The notes under the pieces were generated by a model. That model saw only the letters and a program-made list of their open reading frames with translations, was not told where the DNA came from and searched no databases. Source: Planctomycetaceae bacterium (GTDB lineage: Bacteria > Planctomycetota > Planctomycetia > Pirellulales > Thermoguttaceae). From it: DNA of 64,000 bases. Position numbers and translations under genes: made by a program. The stretch is from the NCBI GenBank assembly GCA_012719125.1, contig JAAYAY010000364.1, positions 40,315-104,314 on the forward strand, read 5' to 3'. This document shows, piece by piece, positions 16,993-26,052 of the stretch; position 1 is the first letter of the stretch, and every line of letters begins with the position of its first letter.

Positions 16993-18075
16993 ATGCTTGA
17001 GCCTTTGCAGCGTCTGTTGGACCACCTGTCGAAGATCCTCGATTCGGCCCGCCAGGCTGAGATCGACGAGCGCTACCGCCGCGCCCTCGACTACGTACCG
17101 GTCGACCGGCCGCCCTGCGTGGTCTGTGCGCCGCTGCCCGACGATGCGCCGTTCAAGCCCTATCCGTTGGGCGAGTGCTTCGGCAGTCCGGAGAAAATGT
17201 TGTTCAACGAACTCGTCTGCGCTTTCGACACGAGCATTGCCTTGCGCGATCGGATCGCTGACGACCTGCCGCTGACGATCCGCGCAAACTTCGGCACCGT
17301 GCTGATCGCCTCGATGTTCGGTGCGGCGGCCGAGCAGATCGGCGACAACCCGCCGTGGATTCGCCACGACGCGGTCCACGTCACCCTCCAGCAGGTCGCC
17401 GAAAGCGATCCGGCCGACATGTCGAGGGGATGGATTCCGCGGGTTGTCGAAACGCTCCAGTTCTACCGGGAAACGTTGTCTCGCTGGCCCAACCTGAAAG
17501 ACCTGATTCGGATCGTTCTTCCCGATCTGCAAGGACCGTTCGACAACCTGGAACTGATCGGCGGCAGTGACGTCTTCCTCCGCATGGCAACGGAACCGGA
17601 AAGCGTCGACCGGGCATTGCACGCCTTGTCCGCGGCCCAAGTGAATCTGGCAGGCTACCTGGCCCCGTGGGTCAGCGACGGGCCGGAGGGCTATTGTCAT
17701 CAGCACGCGGTCGGATTGAAGGGGAGGATTCTCCTGCGGAACGATTCGTGTATCATGGTGTCGGCCCAACGCTACCGCGAGCAGATCGCCCCGCACGACG
17801 AACACGTATTGAAGGCCCTGGGTGGCGGGGGAATTCACTGTTGCGGGCGGATCGAACACCTTGTCGACGAGTTCCTGGCCCTGCCGTCGTTCCGATCGCT
17901 CGACTTCGGCCAATCGGAATTGAACGACGTCGACGCCGCCTATCGCAAGGCCGCGGAGAAACGCGTCGCCTTGATTCGCGTGGCGGTAAAACGAGAAGAA
18001 CTGGAGTCGGGAAAGGCGGCCGAACGGTTCCCGACGGGCGTCGTGTTGATCGAACGGCGGGCAAGTGTGAATTGA
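16993..18075 (+). CDS. Uroporphyrinogen decarboxylase-like (URO-D superfamily) protein
   Basis: Predicted 360-residue cytosolic TIM-barrel protein of the URO-D/cobamide methyltransferase superfamily. Visible family features are the N-terminal DERYRRALDYVPVDRPP, the central IVLPDLQGPFDNLELIGGSDVFL and GGGGIHCCGRIEHLVDEFLALP near the end, where URO-D-type methyltransferases hold metal-binding Cys/His residues. It is unlikely to be HemE: planctomycetes carry many such paralogues and the haem-type substrate motif is not seen. ATG 16993 is chosen, though a GTG at 16924 in frame is possible. It sits 14 bp before the lyase gene, so it is probably part of the sialic-acid operon. Its role there is unknown. 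Confidence 0.75.
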   Translation: MLEPLQRLLDHLSKILDSARQAEIDERYRRALDYVPVDRPPCVVCAPLPDDAPFKPYPLGECFGSPEKMLFNELVCAFDTSIALRDRIADDLPLTIRANFGTVLIASMFGAAAEQIGDNPPWIRHDAVHVTLQQVAESDPADMSRGWIPRVVETLQFYRETLSRWPNLKDLIRIVLPDLQGPFDNLELIGGSDVFLRMATEPESVDRALHALSAAQVNLAGYLAPWVSDGPEGYCHQHAVGLKGRILLRNDSCIMVSAQRYREQIAPHDEHVLKALGGGGIHCCGRIEHLVDEFLALPSFRSLDFGQSELNDVDAAYRKAAEKRVALIRVAVKREELESGKAAERFPTGVVLIERRASVN

Positions 18076-18089
18076 AAGGAAGTAGCGTG

Positions 18090-18998
18090 ATGAAGTACGA
18101 ATTGTCGGGACTTGTTGCGGCCTCGTTGACGCCGCTCCATGCCGATGGCTCCGTCGACCTGGAACCGATCCCCCGGATCGTCGACCACCTGGAGCGGACG
18201 GGCGTTTCGGGAATCTATATATGCGGAAGCACGGGCGAAGGGATTTCTCTCACCGGCGATGAGCGCCGGGCGGTGGCCGAAGCCTACGTGGCGGCGGCCA
18301 AGGGGAGGCTGCAAACCGTCGTGCAAGTGGGGCACAACTCAATGGCCGAAGCCCAGACGCTGGCTGCCCATGCCGCAAAGATCGGCGCCGATGCCATCTC
18401 GGCGACGGCCCCGTCGTACTTCAAGATCGATTCGATCGAGATGCTCGTCGCCTGCATGGCCGAGATCGCGTCGGGGGCCCCGGAAACGCCGTTCTATTAC
18501 TACCACATCCCGGCTCTAACGGGCGCGGCCCTCGACATGGTCGAGTTCCTGCCCGCCGCCGACGCCAGGATCGGCAACATGGTCGGCATGAAGTACACGA
18601 CCCCCGAGGCCTGCGTCTACCAGACGTGCCTGAACCTGCAAGACGGCAGATTCAACGTTCTTTGGGGCCGCGACGAAATGTTCCTCAGCGCTCTGGCGGT
18701 CGGCGCACGAGGCGCCATCGGCAGCACCTACAACATTGCCGCCCCCCTGTATCTGAAAGTGCTCGACGCATACCGGTCGGGCAACATGGCCGAAGCGCAG
18801 CGGCTCCAACTGCTCGCGGTCAAAGCGATCCGCGTGCTCCTGCGTCACCCCTTCCTCGCCGTGCTCAAGTGGCTGCTCGGATGCGGCGGCTGCCGGTTGC
18901 CGCAACGCAACCTGACGGCCGAGCACGCAGCCCGCGTGAAAGCCGAACTCGACGCACTGGGATTCTTCCAGTGGTGTGGTGTTGAGTACCACGTCTAG
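18090..18998 (+). CDS. N-acetylneuraminate lyase-like aldolase (DapA/NanA family)
   Basis: Predicted 302-residue cytosolic class I aldolase. GSTGEG is at 46-51. YYYHIPALTG contains the catalytic tyrosine near 136-138, and GMKYT provides the Schiff-base lysine K168. The HIPALTG stretch resembles NanA (YNIPALSG) more than dihydrodipicolinate synthase. NanA cleaves N-acetylneuraminate to N-acetylmannosamine and pyruvate. AAAGGAAGT stands 7 bases before the ATG at 18090. The sialidase upstream and the mutarotase/transporter fusion 21 bp downstream support this reading. Other DapA paralogues (keto-deoxy sugar aldolases) remain possible. Confidence 0.83.
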   Translation: MKYELSGLVAASLTPLHADGSVDLEPIPRIVDHLERTGVSGIYICGSTGEGISLTGDERRAVAEAYVAAAKGRLQTVVQVGHNSMAEAQTLAAHAAKIGADAISATAPSYFKIDSIEMLVACMAEIASGAPETPFYYYHIPALTGAALDMVEFLPAADARIGNMVGMKYTTPEACVYQTCLNLQDGRFNVLWGRDEMFLSALAVGARGAIGSTYNIAAPLYLKVLDAYRSGNMAEAQRLQLLAVKAIRVLLRHPFLAVLKWLLGCGGCRLPQRNLTAEHAARVKAELDALGFFQWCGVEYHV

Positions 18999-19019
18999 TG
19001 CTCAACTGGGAGTCCGACC

Positions 19020-21725
19020 ATGATGCCACGCGTGCTGCACCGCCTGACGATCCTGCTCGTCCTGACGATCGCCGCCACCACATTTGCCGCCGAGCCTCGC
19101 GGAGAGCTCCATTGGCAGTCGCTGCCGGACTTGCCTGAGGCGTTGGGCCTCGGAGGTCCGCTGGTCGGTGTTCACAACGACGCGTTGATCGTCGGGGGAG
19201 GGACCAACTTTCCCGAACCGGTCTGGGAGACCGACAAGGTCTGGTGCGACGCGGTCTGGGTGCTGACCCGCAACGATGCGGGAGAGTACCAGTGGAATGA
19301 CGGCTTCAAGCTTGATCGCCCCGTTGCGTATGCGGCCTGCGCGAGCACCGACCACGGCGTCGTGTGCATCGGCGGCAGCGACGGCCAAACCACGTTCGCC
19401 GAGTGCTTTCTGCTCCAATGGGATGCAGCCGCCGGACAATTGAAGCAGATACCCCTGCCCTCGCTTTCTGAGCCCTGTGCGTACGGGGCCGCGGCCGCTA
19501 TCGGCAAAACCGTCTACTTGACCGGCGGGCAGACCGGCTCCGAGCTTGCTTCCGCCACGACCCGCTTTCAGCGTCTCGACATGAGCGCCTACAACGGCAC
19601 GCCCGACTCGGTGGCCTGGGAGCAACTCCCGAGTTGGCCCGGTCCCGCCCGGGCCTATCATATCGCTGCGGCCCAGCACAATGGCTTCGACGACTGCATC
19701 TATGTGATCAGCGGGCGCTGCTCGCGGTCGATTCACGGAATCGAACAGGCGCCGGGAGAAGCGGTGACCGACGACTGGTACGCCCTGCGCGATGTCTACG
19801 AATTCGATCCGCAGCGTTTCGACGCTTCGGCCTACAATCCCGAAAAACGGCTCTATTTGGGCACGGGGCGTTTCGCCGCGCCGTGGCGGCGGCGGGCGGA
19901 CGTGCCCCAGTGCGTAATGGCCGGCCCCGCCGGTGCCGTCGGCCAATCGCACATCTTCGTGTTCGGCGGCGATACCGGCCGGCTCGCCTCGCAAACCGAC
20001 GCGATGAAGCTCGACCATCCCGGGTTTCCCCAGAAGATCTTCGCCTACCACACCATCACCGACACCTGGATCGAGGCGGGCCGGCCGCCCGCCAATCAGG
20101 TCACAACGCCGGCCGTCCGCTGGGGCAAGGCGATCGTGGTCGCCTCGGGCGAGGTCAAGCCGCGGGTCCGTACACCCAAGATCTGGGCCGTCAGCGCCGT
20201 CGAACACCGGCCCGCTTTCGGAGCAGTCAACTTCGCGGTGCTCATCCTCTACCTGCTTTCGATGGTGGGCGTGGGCGTGTATTTCGCCCGAAAGAGCCGG
20301 AACACCGACGACTACTTCCGCGGCGGCCAGAAAATCCCCTGGTGGGTGGCCGGCTGCTCGATCTTCGCCACCATGCTCAGTTCGATCACCTACATGGCCA
20401 TTCCGGCCAAGGCCTTCGCCCAAGATATGGTCTACATGCTGGGCAACTTCATGATCCCCGTCGTGGCGCCGATCGCCGTATTTCTCGCTCTCCCCTTCTT
20501 TCGGCAAATCGATGCCACCAGCGCCTACGAGTATCTCGAGAAGCGTTTCAATCGCCCTGTGCGGCTGTTTGCCAGCGCTTCCTTCACCCTGTTCCACATC
20601 TTCCGCATGGGAATCGTCATGTCGCTGGCTGGCCTGGCCTTGGCCACGGTTACCCCGCTCACGCCGGCCGAGAGCGTGTTGATTATGGGGGTGCTCAGCA
20701 TCCTCTATTGCACCATGGGCGGGGTCGAGGCCGTCGTCTGGACCGACACGATCCAGACGTTCGTTCTCCTCGGCGGGGCGATCCTGTGTCTGGGCCTGAT
20801 GTTGGTCGAGTCGGGGCAAGGTCTCGGCGCGTTCTTCTCGACCGCCTGGGCCGACGGCAAGTTTCACATGGTCAATCTCTATTTCGACCCGACCAGCGCC
20901 TCGCTCGCCCTTTGGGTCGTGATCATCGGCGGCATCGGGCAGAACCTCTCTTCCTACACCGCCGACCAGGCGGTCGTGCAGCGCTACATGACCACTCCCG
21001 ACATTCGCCGTGCGGCCGGGTCGATCTGGACCGCGGCGTTCCTCACCGTTCCCTCATCGCTTCTTTTCTTCGGACTTGGAACCGGTCTGTACATCTTCTA
21101 CAAGGCGCACCCCGAGAAACTCGACCCCACCTATCTGACCGACCAGATCCTCCCCTTGTTCATTACTCACGAGGTGCCGATGGGCGTCGCGGGCCTGATC
21201 GTGGCGGGAGTCTTCGCCGCGGCCCAGTCGACCATCTCCACCAGCATGAACTCGACCGCCACGACCATGGTCAGCGACTTCCTGCGCCCCTTCAATATGC
21301 TGAAATCGGAACGGGGTTACTTGAATGCCGCCCGAACCGTCACGTTCGTCTTCGGCGTCTTCGGCACCATGCTCGGGTTGCTGTTCATCGATCCGGAGAA
21401 CCGCTCGCTGTTCGATTCGTTCATCAAGGTGATTGGCCTGTTCATGGGAGTGCTGGGTGGACTGTTCGGCCTCGGCGTCCTCACCCGCCGAGCCAATGCC
21501 TGGGGCTCTCTGCTCGGCGCTCTGGCCGGCGCCACCGTAATGGGGCTCATGCCGGTCTGCTCCCAGATCAGCGGCTACCTCTATGCCGCCCTGGGGATCA
21601 CCGCCTGCTTCGTCGTCGGCCTGATCGCCAGCCTCGCCCTGCCGTCGCAGAAGAAGTCGATTGAAGGGTTGACGATCTACTCGATGGGGAAAGAAACCGA
21701 CCCCCAAGCAGAACAGCCAACGTAG
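19020..21725 (+). CDS. Kelch mutarotase (NanM-like) fused to sodium:solute symporter (sialic acid transporter)
   Basis: Predicted 901-residue fusion. A Sec signal (1-22) leads into a periplasmic kelch-type propeller (about 25-395; motifs such as ALIVGGGTNFPEPVWE and TVYLTGGQTGSE) like the cyclically permuted mutarotases related to NanM. At about residue 400 it turns into a sodium:solute symporter (SSS) domain with roughly 13 membrane segments, beginning FAVLILYLLSMVGVGVYFA. NanM speeds alpha/beta conversion of released sialic acid and SSS proteins such as SiaT import it. Joining both in one chain would deliver the anomer straight to the carrier. GGGAG precedes the ATG at 19020. Missing from the window: kinase, 2-epimerase and deaminase steps. 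Confidence 0.85.
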   Translation: MMPRVLHRLTILLVLTIAATTFAAEPRGELHWQSLPDLPEALGLGGPLVGVHNDALIVGGGTNFPEPVWETDKVWCDAVWVLTRNDAGEYQWNDGFKLDRPVAYAACASTDHGVVCIGGSDGQTTFAECFLLQWDAAAGQLKQIPLPSLSEPCAYGAAAAIGKTVYLTGGQTGSELASATTRFQRLDMSAYNGTPDSVAWEQLPSWPGPARAYHIAAAQHNGFDDCIYVISGRCSRSIHGIEQAPGEAVTDDWYALRDVYEFDPQRFDASAYNPEKRLYLGTGRFAAPWRRRADVPQCVMAGPAGAVGQSHIFVFGGDTGRLASQTDAMKLDHPGFPQKIFAYHTITDTWIEAGRPPANQVTTPAVRWGKAIVVASGEVKPRVRTPKIWAVSAVEHRPAFGAVNFAVLILYLLSMVGVGVYFARKSRNTDDYFRGGQKIPWWVAGCSIFATMLSSITYMAIPAKAFAQDMVYMLGNFMIPVVAPIAVFLALPFFRQIDATSAYEYLEKRFNRPVRLFASASFTLFHIFRMGIVMSLAGLALATVTPLTPAESVLIMGVLSILYCTMGGVEAVVWTDTIQTFVLLGGAILCLGLMLVESGQGLGAFFSTAWADGKFHMVNLYFDPTSASLALWVVIIGGIGQNLSSYTADQAVVQRYMTTPDIRRAAGSIWTAAFLTVPSSLLFFGLGTGLYIFYKAHPEKLDPTYLTDQILPLFITHEVPMGVAGLIVAGVFAAAQSTISTSMNSTATTMVSDFLRPFNMLKSERGYLNAARTVTFVFGVFGTMLGLLFIDPENRSLFDSFIKVIGLFMGVLGGLFGLGVLTRRANAWGSLLGALAGATVMGLMPVCSQISGYLYAALGITACFVVGLIASLALPSQKKSIEGLTIYSMGKETDPQAEQPT

Positions 21726-21954
21726 GGTGGTGCCGGAGCGGACCAGTGCCAAACGACCATCAACGGACGTTTGGCTTTCCAATGTCAGAACAGTTCACAC
21801 TCCGTACTCACGAGCGGCGGCCGACCACAGGCCACTTCAGGCCATGCTCTGGTGGGCCGCCGCTCATTTCGCCGTCCCGCACGCGTTCCCTGTGACAACA
21901 TGTCGAGAGGCCCGCGAATCTCGCCCGGATTGGTCCGCTCTGGCACCACCCTAC
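21722..21954. repeat. MITE-like 233-bp inverted-repeat element
   Basis: Terminal inverted repeats at 21722-21745 and 21931-21954 match at 23 of 24 positions (GTAGGGTGGTGCCGGAGCGG at the left end). The left end overlaps the stop of the transporter gene. Inside, GAGCGGCGGCC and GGCCGCCGCTC form another hairpin. No gene is encoded and no clear target duplication is visible. It ends 57 bp before the small gene at 22012. Confidence 0.68.
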
Positions 21955-22011
21955 ACGGTTTTCGGTTATAATGCGTCGCGAACCGTCTCTCACCTCGACC
22001 AGGAGTCTCGC

Positions 22012-22299
22012 ATGTCTTCCGCAGACGTTCCACAGCCATCGGCCCATTCTCCCCAGGAACTCAAGGCGGCTGTCAAAGCCTTCAAGAAGAAGTTGAAGCT
22101 GACCCGCCTGGACGACCAATCCCGAATCGGTGTCGGCCCCATGAGCAGCGGCCGGGAATCGGGCATCGTGGGCATCGCGCCGCCGGACAAGTATCCCCAG
22201 AGCGTCTGGGACGAGTTGGAACGCCAGGGCAAGCTCAGGAAGATCGAGGCCGGGCTGTACGAAATGGTCCAGCAACCGCCGCAAGGCGGAAAACGTTAG
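22012..22299 (+). CDS. Small conserved-looking hypothetical protein
   Basis: Predicted soluble protein of 95 residues. No domain recognised. It opens with a Ser/Pro-rich stretch, then a lysine-rich helix (ELKAAVKAFKKKLKLTRLDD), a glycine-rich middle (RIGVGPMSSGRESGIVGI) and the segment PPDKYPQSVWDELERQGKLRK. An AGGAG is well placed in front of ATG 22012, which makes expression likely. The frame is open far upstream through the inverted-repeat element, but that part is not protein-like. It converges on the histidine kinase gene with an 8-bp gap. Function unknown. Confidence 0.7.
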   Translation: MSSADVPQPSAHSPQELKAAVKAFKKKLKLTRLDDQSRIGVGPMSSGRESGIVGIAPPDKYPQSVWDELERQGKLRKIEAGLYEMVQQPPQGGKR

Positions 22300-22307
22300 C
22301 AGCCCGC

Positions 22308-24830
22308 TCACCCACGGCGGCCGTTGAGGACGCTTTCCAGGGCCTCCAGCACCTGCTGAACGCGAATCGGCTTGGAAACGTAGGCGTCCATGCCGGCTTC
22401 CAGGCAGCGCTCGCGATCGCCTTTCATGGCGTGGGCGGTCATGGCGATGATCGGCACGTGCCGGCCGGTGTGTTTCTCCGTCACGCGGATGACGGCCGTG
22501 GCCTCCAGACCGTCCATTTCCGGCATTTCCACGTCCATCAGCACGACGTCGAACTCTTCCGCGGCCAGCGCGGCCACGGCCGCCTTTCCCGTGTTGGCCA
22601 CGACCACCGTGTGACCGTGCTTCTCGAGGAGGCCGATCGCCAGCCGCTGGTTCACCAGGCTGTCTTCCGCCAGCAGGATGCGAAGCGGCGGCCGCTCGAC
22701 CTTCGGCTCGAGCTGGCGGGTGTCTTCCTCCCTCTCCTCCGGAATGCCGACGCCCAGCGACGTTGCGATCGCGTCGAACAGTTCCGATTGCTTGACGGGC
22801 TTCATCAGCCGCGCGGCGACCTTGAGCTCGTCGCACCGCCTGGCGTCGTCGGGCCGGACGCCCGAGGTCAGGACAATAACTCGCGTCTCCGCCAGTTGCG
22901 GATCCTGCCGTATCCATTCGGTGAGCGTGAGGCCGTCGACCTCCGGCATGTTCACGTCGGAAAGTACCAGTTCCAGCCGGTTGCCCGTGGCGCAGGCTTG
23001 CCGCAGGCAATCCATGGCGTCGTGGGCGTTGTCGGCGCTGGCGGGCTGCATGCCCCAGTTCCGAGTCATCTCTTCCAGAATCAGCCGGTTGGTGGCGTTG
23101 TCGTCGACGATCAGAACTCGAGTTCCCTGAAGAATCGCCGGCTCGTTCCGGCGGCGATTGAGCCGTCTCTGATCCGCCAGTTTGAAACGGGCGAGGAAAT
23201 GGAAGATGCTTCCTTGGCCCACCTGGCTCTCGACCCAGATCCGGCCGCCCATCAGATCGACCAGGCGCGACGAGATGGCCAGCCCCAGTCCGGTGCCCCC
23301 GTGCCTGCGCGTGGTCGAGGCGTCGGCCTGCGTGAAGGCGTCGAAGATCAGAGCCAGCTTGTCCGCCGGAATTCCGGCGCCTGTATCTTTCACGGAGAAC
23401 TGCAGCACGGCCTCCTGGTCGGTTCGCGACTGGCAGCCCACGTGCAGGACGACCTCTCCTGCTTCCGTGAACTTGACGGCATTGCCCACCAGGTTGATGA
23501 TAATCTGGCCGAGACGGATCGGGTCCCCGAGCAGGGCGTCCGGCACCTCGGGCTGAATGTGGCAGGCCAGTTCGATTCCTTTGGCGTGGGCTCGCAGGGC
23601 CAGCGATTTCGCCGCGTCGCCCACTCGCTCCCGCAGACCGAAAAGCGTCTCTTCGAGGTCGAGCTTGCCGGCCTCGATCTTGGAAAAGTCGAGAATGTCG
23701 TTGATCACCGTCAGCAGGGAATCGGCCGAGTCCTGGACCATCTTCAGGTATTCTCGTTGCGAAGCGGTCAACTGGCTGTCGAGGACCAGGTCGGTCATCC
23801 CGATGATGGCGTTCATCGGGGTGCGGATCTCATGGCTCATGTTGGCCAGGAAGTTGCTCTTGGCCCGGTTGGCCGCCTCGGCCGCTTCCTTGGCCGCCTC
23901 CAGTTCCGCATTGGCCTGGGCCAGTTCGGCCGTCCTCTGGCGGACCCGGTTCTCCAGCGTTTCGTGCAGCGTCTGCAACCTGGCCGCCAGTACGTTGAAA
24001 CTCTGCGCCAGAACGCCGATTTCATCCTGGCTCTTGACCTCGATCGACGTAAGAGGGGCGTCGTCGGCCTGTTCGGCCGCCTTCTGGAAGTGGGCCGCGA
24101 TCGCGGCAAGATGGCCCGACACGATCAGGCGGAAGGCAATCAGGATGACCGCAAAAAGCAGGACCAGCCAAAGAAAGGTAACAAGCACGGTTGCCGCCGC
24201 TTCTTTGGTCAAGGACGCGTTGACCGAATCCAAGGGAATGGCGATCACGTCCATCCCGGCCACGTCGCCCACCTTGCGGAAGAACCCGCCCGTTTCCCCG
24301 TAGCGCTCGATGAGCGACTTGGGAGAGTCCTCCGGGCGGCCGTGGCACTGGAGGCAGCTCTGGTCCGTCCGCATCGCGCTGACGTGCGCCAGAAACTCCT
24401 TTCCGTCCATCCGGATCCTGCCGGTCCAACGCGTCTCACCGGGGTTCTTGCGAAAGTAGTCCAGCAGCGACTGTTCCTCGGGGCCGGCAAGATTGTCCGG
24501 GTTTCGCGGATTGTCCGACGAGAACTTGATGACGTAGTCGGGATACTTTTCGTGGACCTTCTCGACCACGTTTCGGGCGATGAAAGAAGTCGACATGGCT
24601 TCTACGATGAACTCGTCCTTGCCGATACGTTTGGCGACTTCCGGCCGGATCGAGTTGCCCGCGTACTCGCGGATGGCAAGATCGAATTCGAGCGCCAACT
24701 CGGCCTGCATCGCCGTCAATTCTTCGACGTACTCCCGAGTCGAAGCCCAGGCACGGTAGAGAATCAGCGAGGAAAACGCGACGGCAAACACGCCGACAAC
24801 CAGCGAGAATCGCGTGCCGATACTCTTCAT
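22308..24830 (-). CDS. Hybrid sensor histidine kinase with periplasmic c-type haem domain and two receiver domains
   Basis: Predicted 840-residue inner-membrane sensor. Membrane helices at about 8-28 and 213-237 enclose a periplasmic domain of the DUF3365/Tll0287-like type, with CLQCH (159-163) as a c-type haem site. Then HAMP, a coiled coil (about 283-325), HisKA with H333 in SHEIRTPMN, HATPase_c ([26 protein letters not shown]), and two receiver domains with phosphoacceptors D625 and D766. No Hpt domain is present, so the relay partner must be elsewhere. Haem suggests redox, NO or oxygen sensing. A longer frame begins at 24914, but the ATG at 24830 gives a natural membrane anchor. Confidence 0.9.
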   Translation of the reverse strand: MKSIGTRFSLVVGVFAVAFSSLILYRAWASTREYVEELTAMQAELALEFDLAIREYAGNSIRPEVAKRIGKDEFIVEAMSTSFIARNVVEKVHEKYPDYVIKFSSDNPRNPDNLAGPEEQSLLDYFRKNPGETRWTGRIRMDGKEFLAHVSAMRTDQSCLQCHGRPEDSPKSLIERYGETGGFFRKVGDVAGMDVIAIPLDSVNASLTKEAAATVLVTFLWLVLLFAVILIAFRLIVSGHLAAIAAHFQKAAEQADDAPLTSIEVKSQDEIGVLAQSFNVLAARLQTLHETLENRVRQRTAELAQANAELEAAKEAAEAANRAKSNFLANMSHEIRTPMNAIIGMTDLVLDSQLTASQREYLKMVQDSADSLLTVINDILDFSKIEAGKLDLEETLFGLRERVGDAAKSLALRAHAKGIELACHIQPEVPDALLGDPIRLGQIIINLVGNAVKFTEAGEVVLHVGCQSRTDQEAVLQFSVKDTGAGIPADKLALIFDAFTQADASTTRRHGGTGLGLAISSRLVDLMGGRIWVESQVGQGSIFHFLARFKLADQRRLNRRRNEPAILQGTRVLIVDDNATNRLILEEMTRNWGMQPASADNAHDAMDCLRQACATGNRLELVLSDVNMPEVDGLTLTEWIRQDPQLAETRVIVLTSGVRPDDARRCDELKVAARLMKPVKQSELFDAIATSLGVGIPEEREEDTRQLEPKVERPPLRILLAEDSLVNQRLAIGLLEKHGHTVVVANTGKAAVAALAAEEFDVVLMDVEMPEMDGLEATAVIRVTEKHTGRHVPIIAMTAHAMKGDRERCLEAGMDAYVSKPIRVQQVLEALESVLNGRRG

Positions 24831-25320
24831 TTGCACGCCGCTCCGTGAGTGGAAGAACCATCTGTCGAAGGGGCAACGGATGAGCCGCCAGGTCAGCCAT
24901 TCCGTCGTAGGCAAAGACGGTGAGAACCTGCCCTTACGTCATTGTACTTGTACAGGGACGGGGCGGCAATCTCGTGGAGGTTCGTCGGCCAAGCGGTCAG
25001 GTTGTCCAAAAAGCGACAGTGTTGCTTGGAGCCGGTTTTCGCGAAGAGGGTGGCCAGGCTTGCTTGCGAATTGCGATCTCGCAGTGTTTTCGGCTTCTGA
25101 TTCTGCGAGGATCGGGCGGTAGTGAAATGGGCCAGACTTCAGGTGCAGCCATCGGCTTGACAGGAGAACGCATGTCCAGGGACGAGCGACACGAAATGAA
25201 CATTCCAGCCGCCGAAAGAATCGCGTCTATTGCATGTGGGGCTGTATTGATTCTGGTGCACGTATACGACCCATCCGGACAAGATGAAGACTTGCCGGTA
25301 CCGACCTCTTCAGTCGCCTG
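24831..25320. other. Intergenic region upstream of the histidine kinase
   Basis: 490 bp between two minus-strand genes. Open frames here lack protein-like composition and ribosome sites. The only structure noted is a short dyad TGTAC-TT-GTACA at 24943-24954, about 115 bp before the kinase start, which could be an operator but is too short to claim. I see nothing else. Confidence 0.5.
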
Positions 25321-25512
25321 TCAATCCTTGTTGGATTCCGACGCTTCTCCCCCCGCCCCCGCGATCTTGATCAAATCGACGACCTCCCACAGGCCGGAAC
25401 GGTCGGGTTCTTTGATCACGATCTTCTCGCCGACGTGTGCCTTCTCCTGGGGCAGAAGAACCTCGCGCTTTTCGTCACCGTGCTGAACAGTGCACTTTTT
25501 GTATTCTTTCAC
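25321..25512 (-). CDS. Small acidic/basic hypothetical protein
   Basis: Predicted 63-residue soluble protein of unknown function. The N-terminal 50 residues look like one small beta-rich domain (KKCTVQHGDEKREVLLPQE, then VGEKIVIKEPDRSGLWEVV), similar in feel to short SH3-like barrels. The tail is Gly/Glu/Ser-rich. GAAGGAGAG lies 4-5 bases before GTG 25512, which fixes this start over a TTG eight codons upstream. Alone on the minus strand behind a 540-bp gap. Confidence 0.65.
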   Translation of the reverse strand: MKEYKKCTVQHGDEKREVLLPQEKAHVGEKIVIKEPDRSGLWEVVDLIKIAGAGGEASESNKD

Positions 25513-25899
25513 GGTTCTCTCCTTCAGAAAAAGCAATCATCTCGCTCGAACCTTGAACCCCGCCCAGGCCGTGGGGTCTCGCTCTTCGCCAGGCGATTAT
25601 CACACAACGGCATGCATCTTGAGGATAGCCAGACTTGAATCGACGGGGCAAGGTCTATTGTACGCGGTGCCGTGTGGTGGCCCACAGGTAGGGAGGGGTG
25701 GTTCACAAACGGTGGGGTGAGCTCAAGGGCGGGGTAGGGACTGCAACCTATTGTCGTGAAGTCGGTTAGGGCCGATCTGTTGGGCCGAAGCACTCTCGTC
25801 ACCGTCCTCATACGTGTTGAGTGAGCGAGTGGTTCTCCCCAAATGTCCGGAAAGTCGTCTTGGAGGGTGAAGGAGGGGCCGGATAGGCGGGTTTGTTTA

Positions 25900-25950
25900 T
25901 CCTCGCTTACGCTTCGGGTTGTCGCCTGTCCTCGCTTACACTTCGGGCTG
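25900..25950. repeat. Short tandem dispersed repeat
   Basis: Two ~21-bp units beginning at 25900 (TCCTCGCTTACGCTTCGGGT) and 25929 (TCCTCGCTTACACTTCGGGC), 29 bp apart and differing at two positions. On the other strand they read as the SPKCKRG-like peptide often mis-annotated as protein in planctomycete genomes. They lie in the 540-bp gap 25513-26052; I see no other feature in that gap. Confidence 0.6.
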
Positions 25951-26052
25951 GCATTGTGGTTCCCCCAGCTTGTCTGGTTACTCTTGGCGTTATTGGTTAG
26001 AATCTGCCGGTTTCGCGCAGCATCGCAACGAAAAGGCATGGAGGCCTTGATC

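Noticed and set aside
16993..18075. HemE (haem biosynthesis)
   Set aside because: No neighbouring haem genes and poor match to HemE substrate residues; better as a URO-D superfamily paralogue.
22431..24848. 805-codon open frame on the plus strand
   Set aside because: Antisense to the histidine kinase, whose motifs are unambiguous.
24943..24954. TGTAC-TT-GTACA operator for the histidine kinase
   Set aside because: Too short a dyad to separate from chance in a 490-bp gap; kept only as a note.
24920..25486. 188-codon plus-strand frame
   Set aside because: No ribosome site, no domain, overlaps the small minus-strand gene whose start is well supported.
25843..26052. Upstream extension of the large propeller protein
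   Set aside because: Translates the dispersed repeat at 25900; a signal peptide and a GGAGG ribosome site mark the start at 26053.
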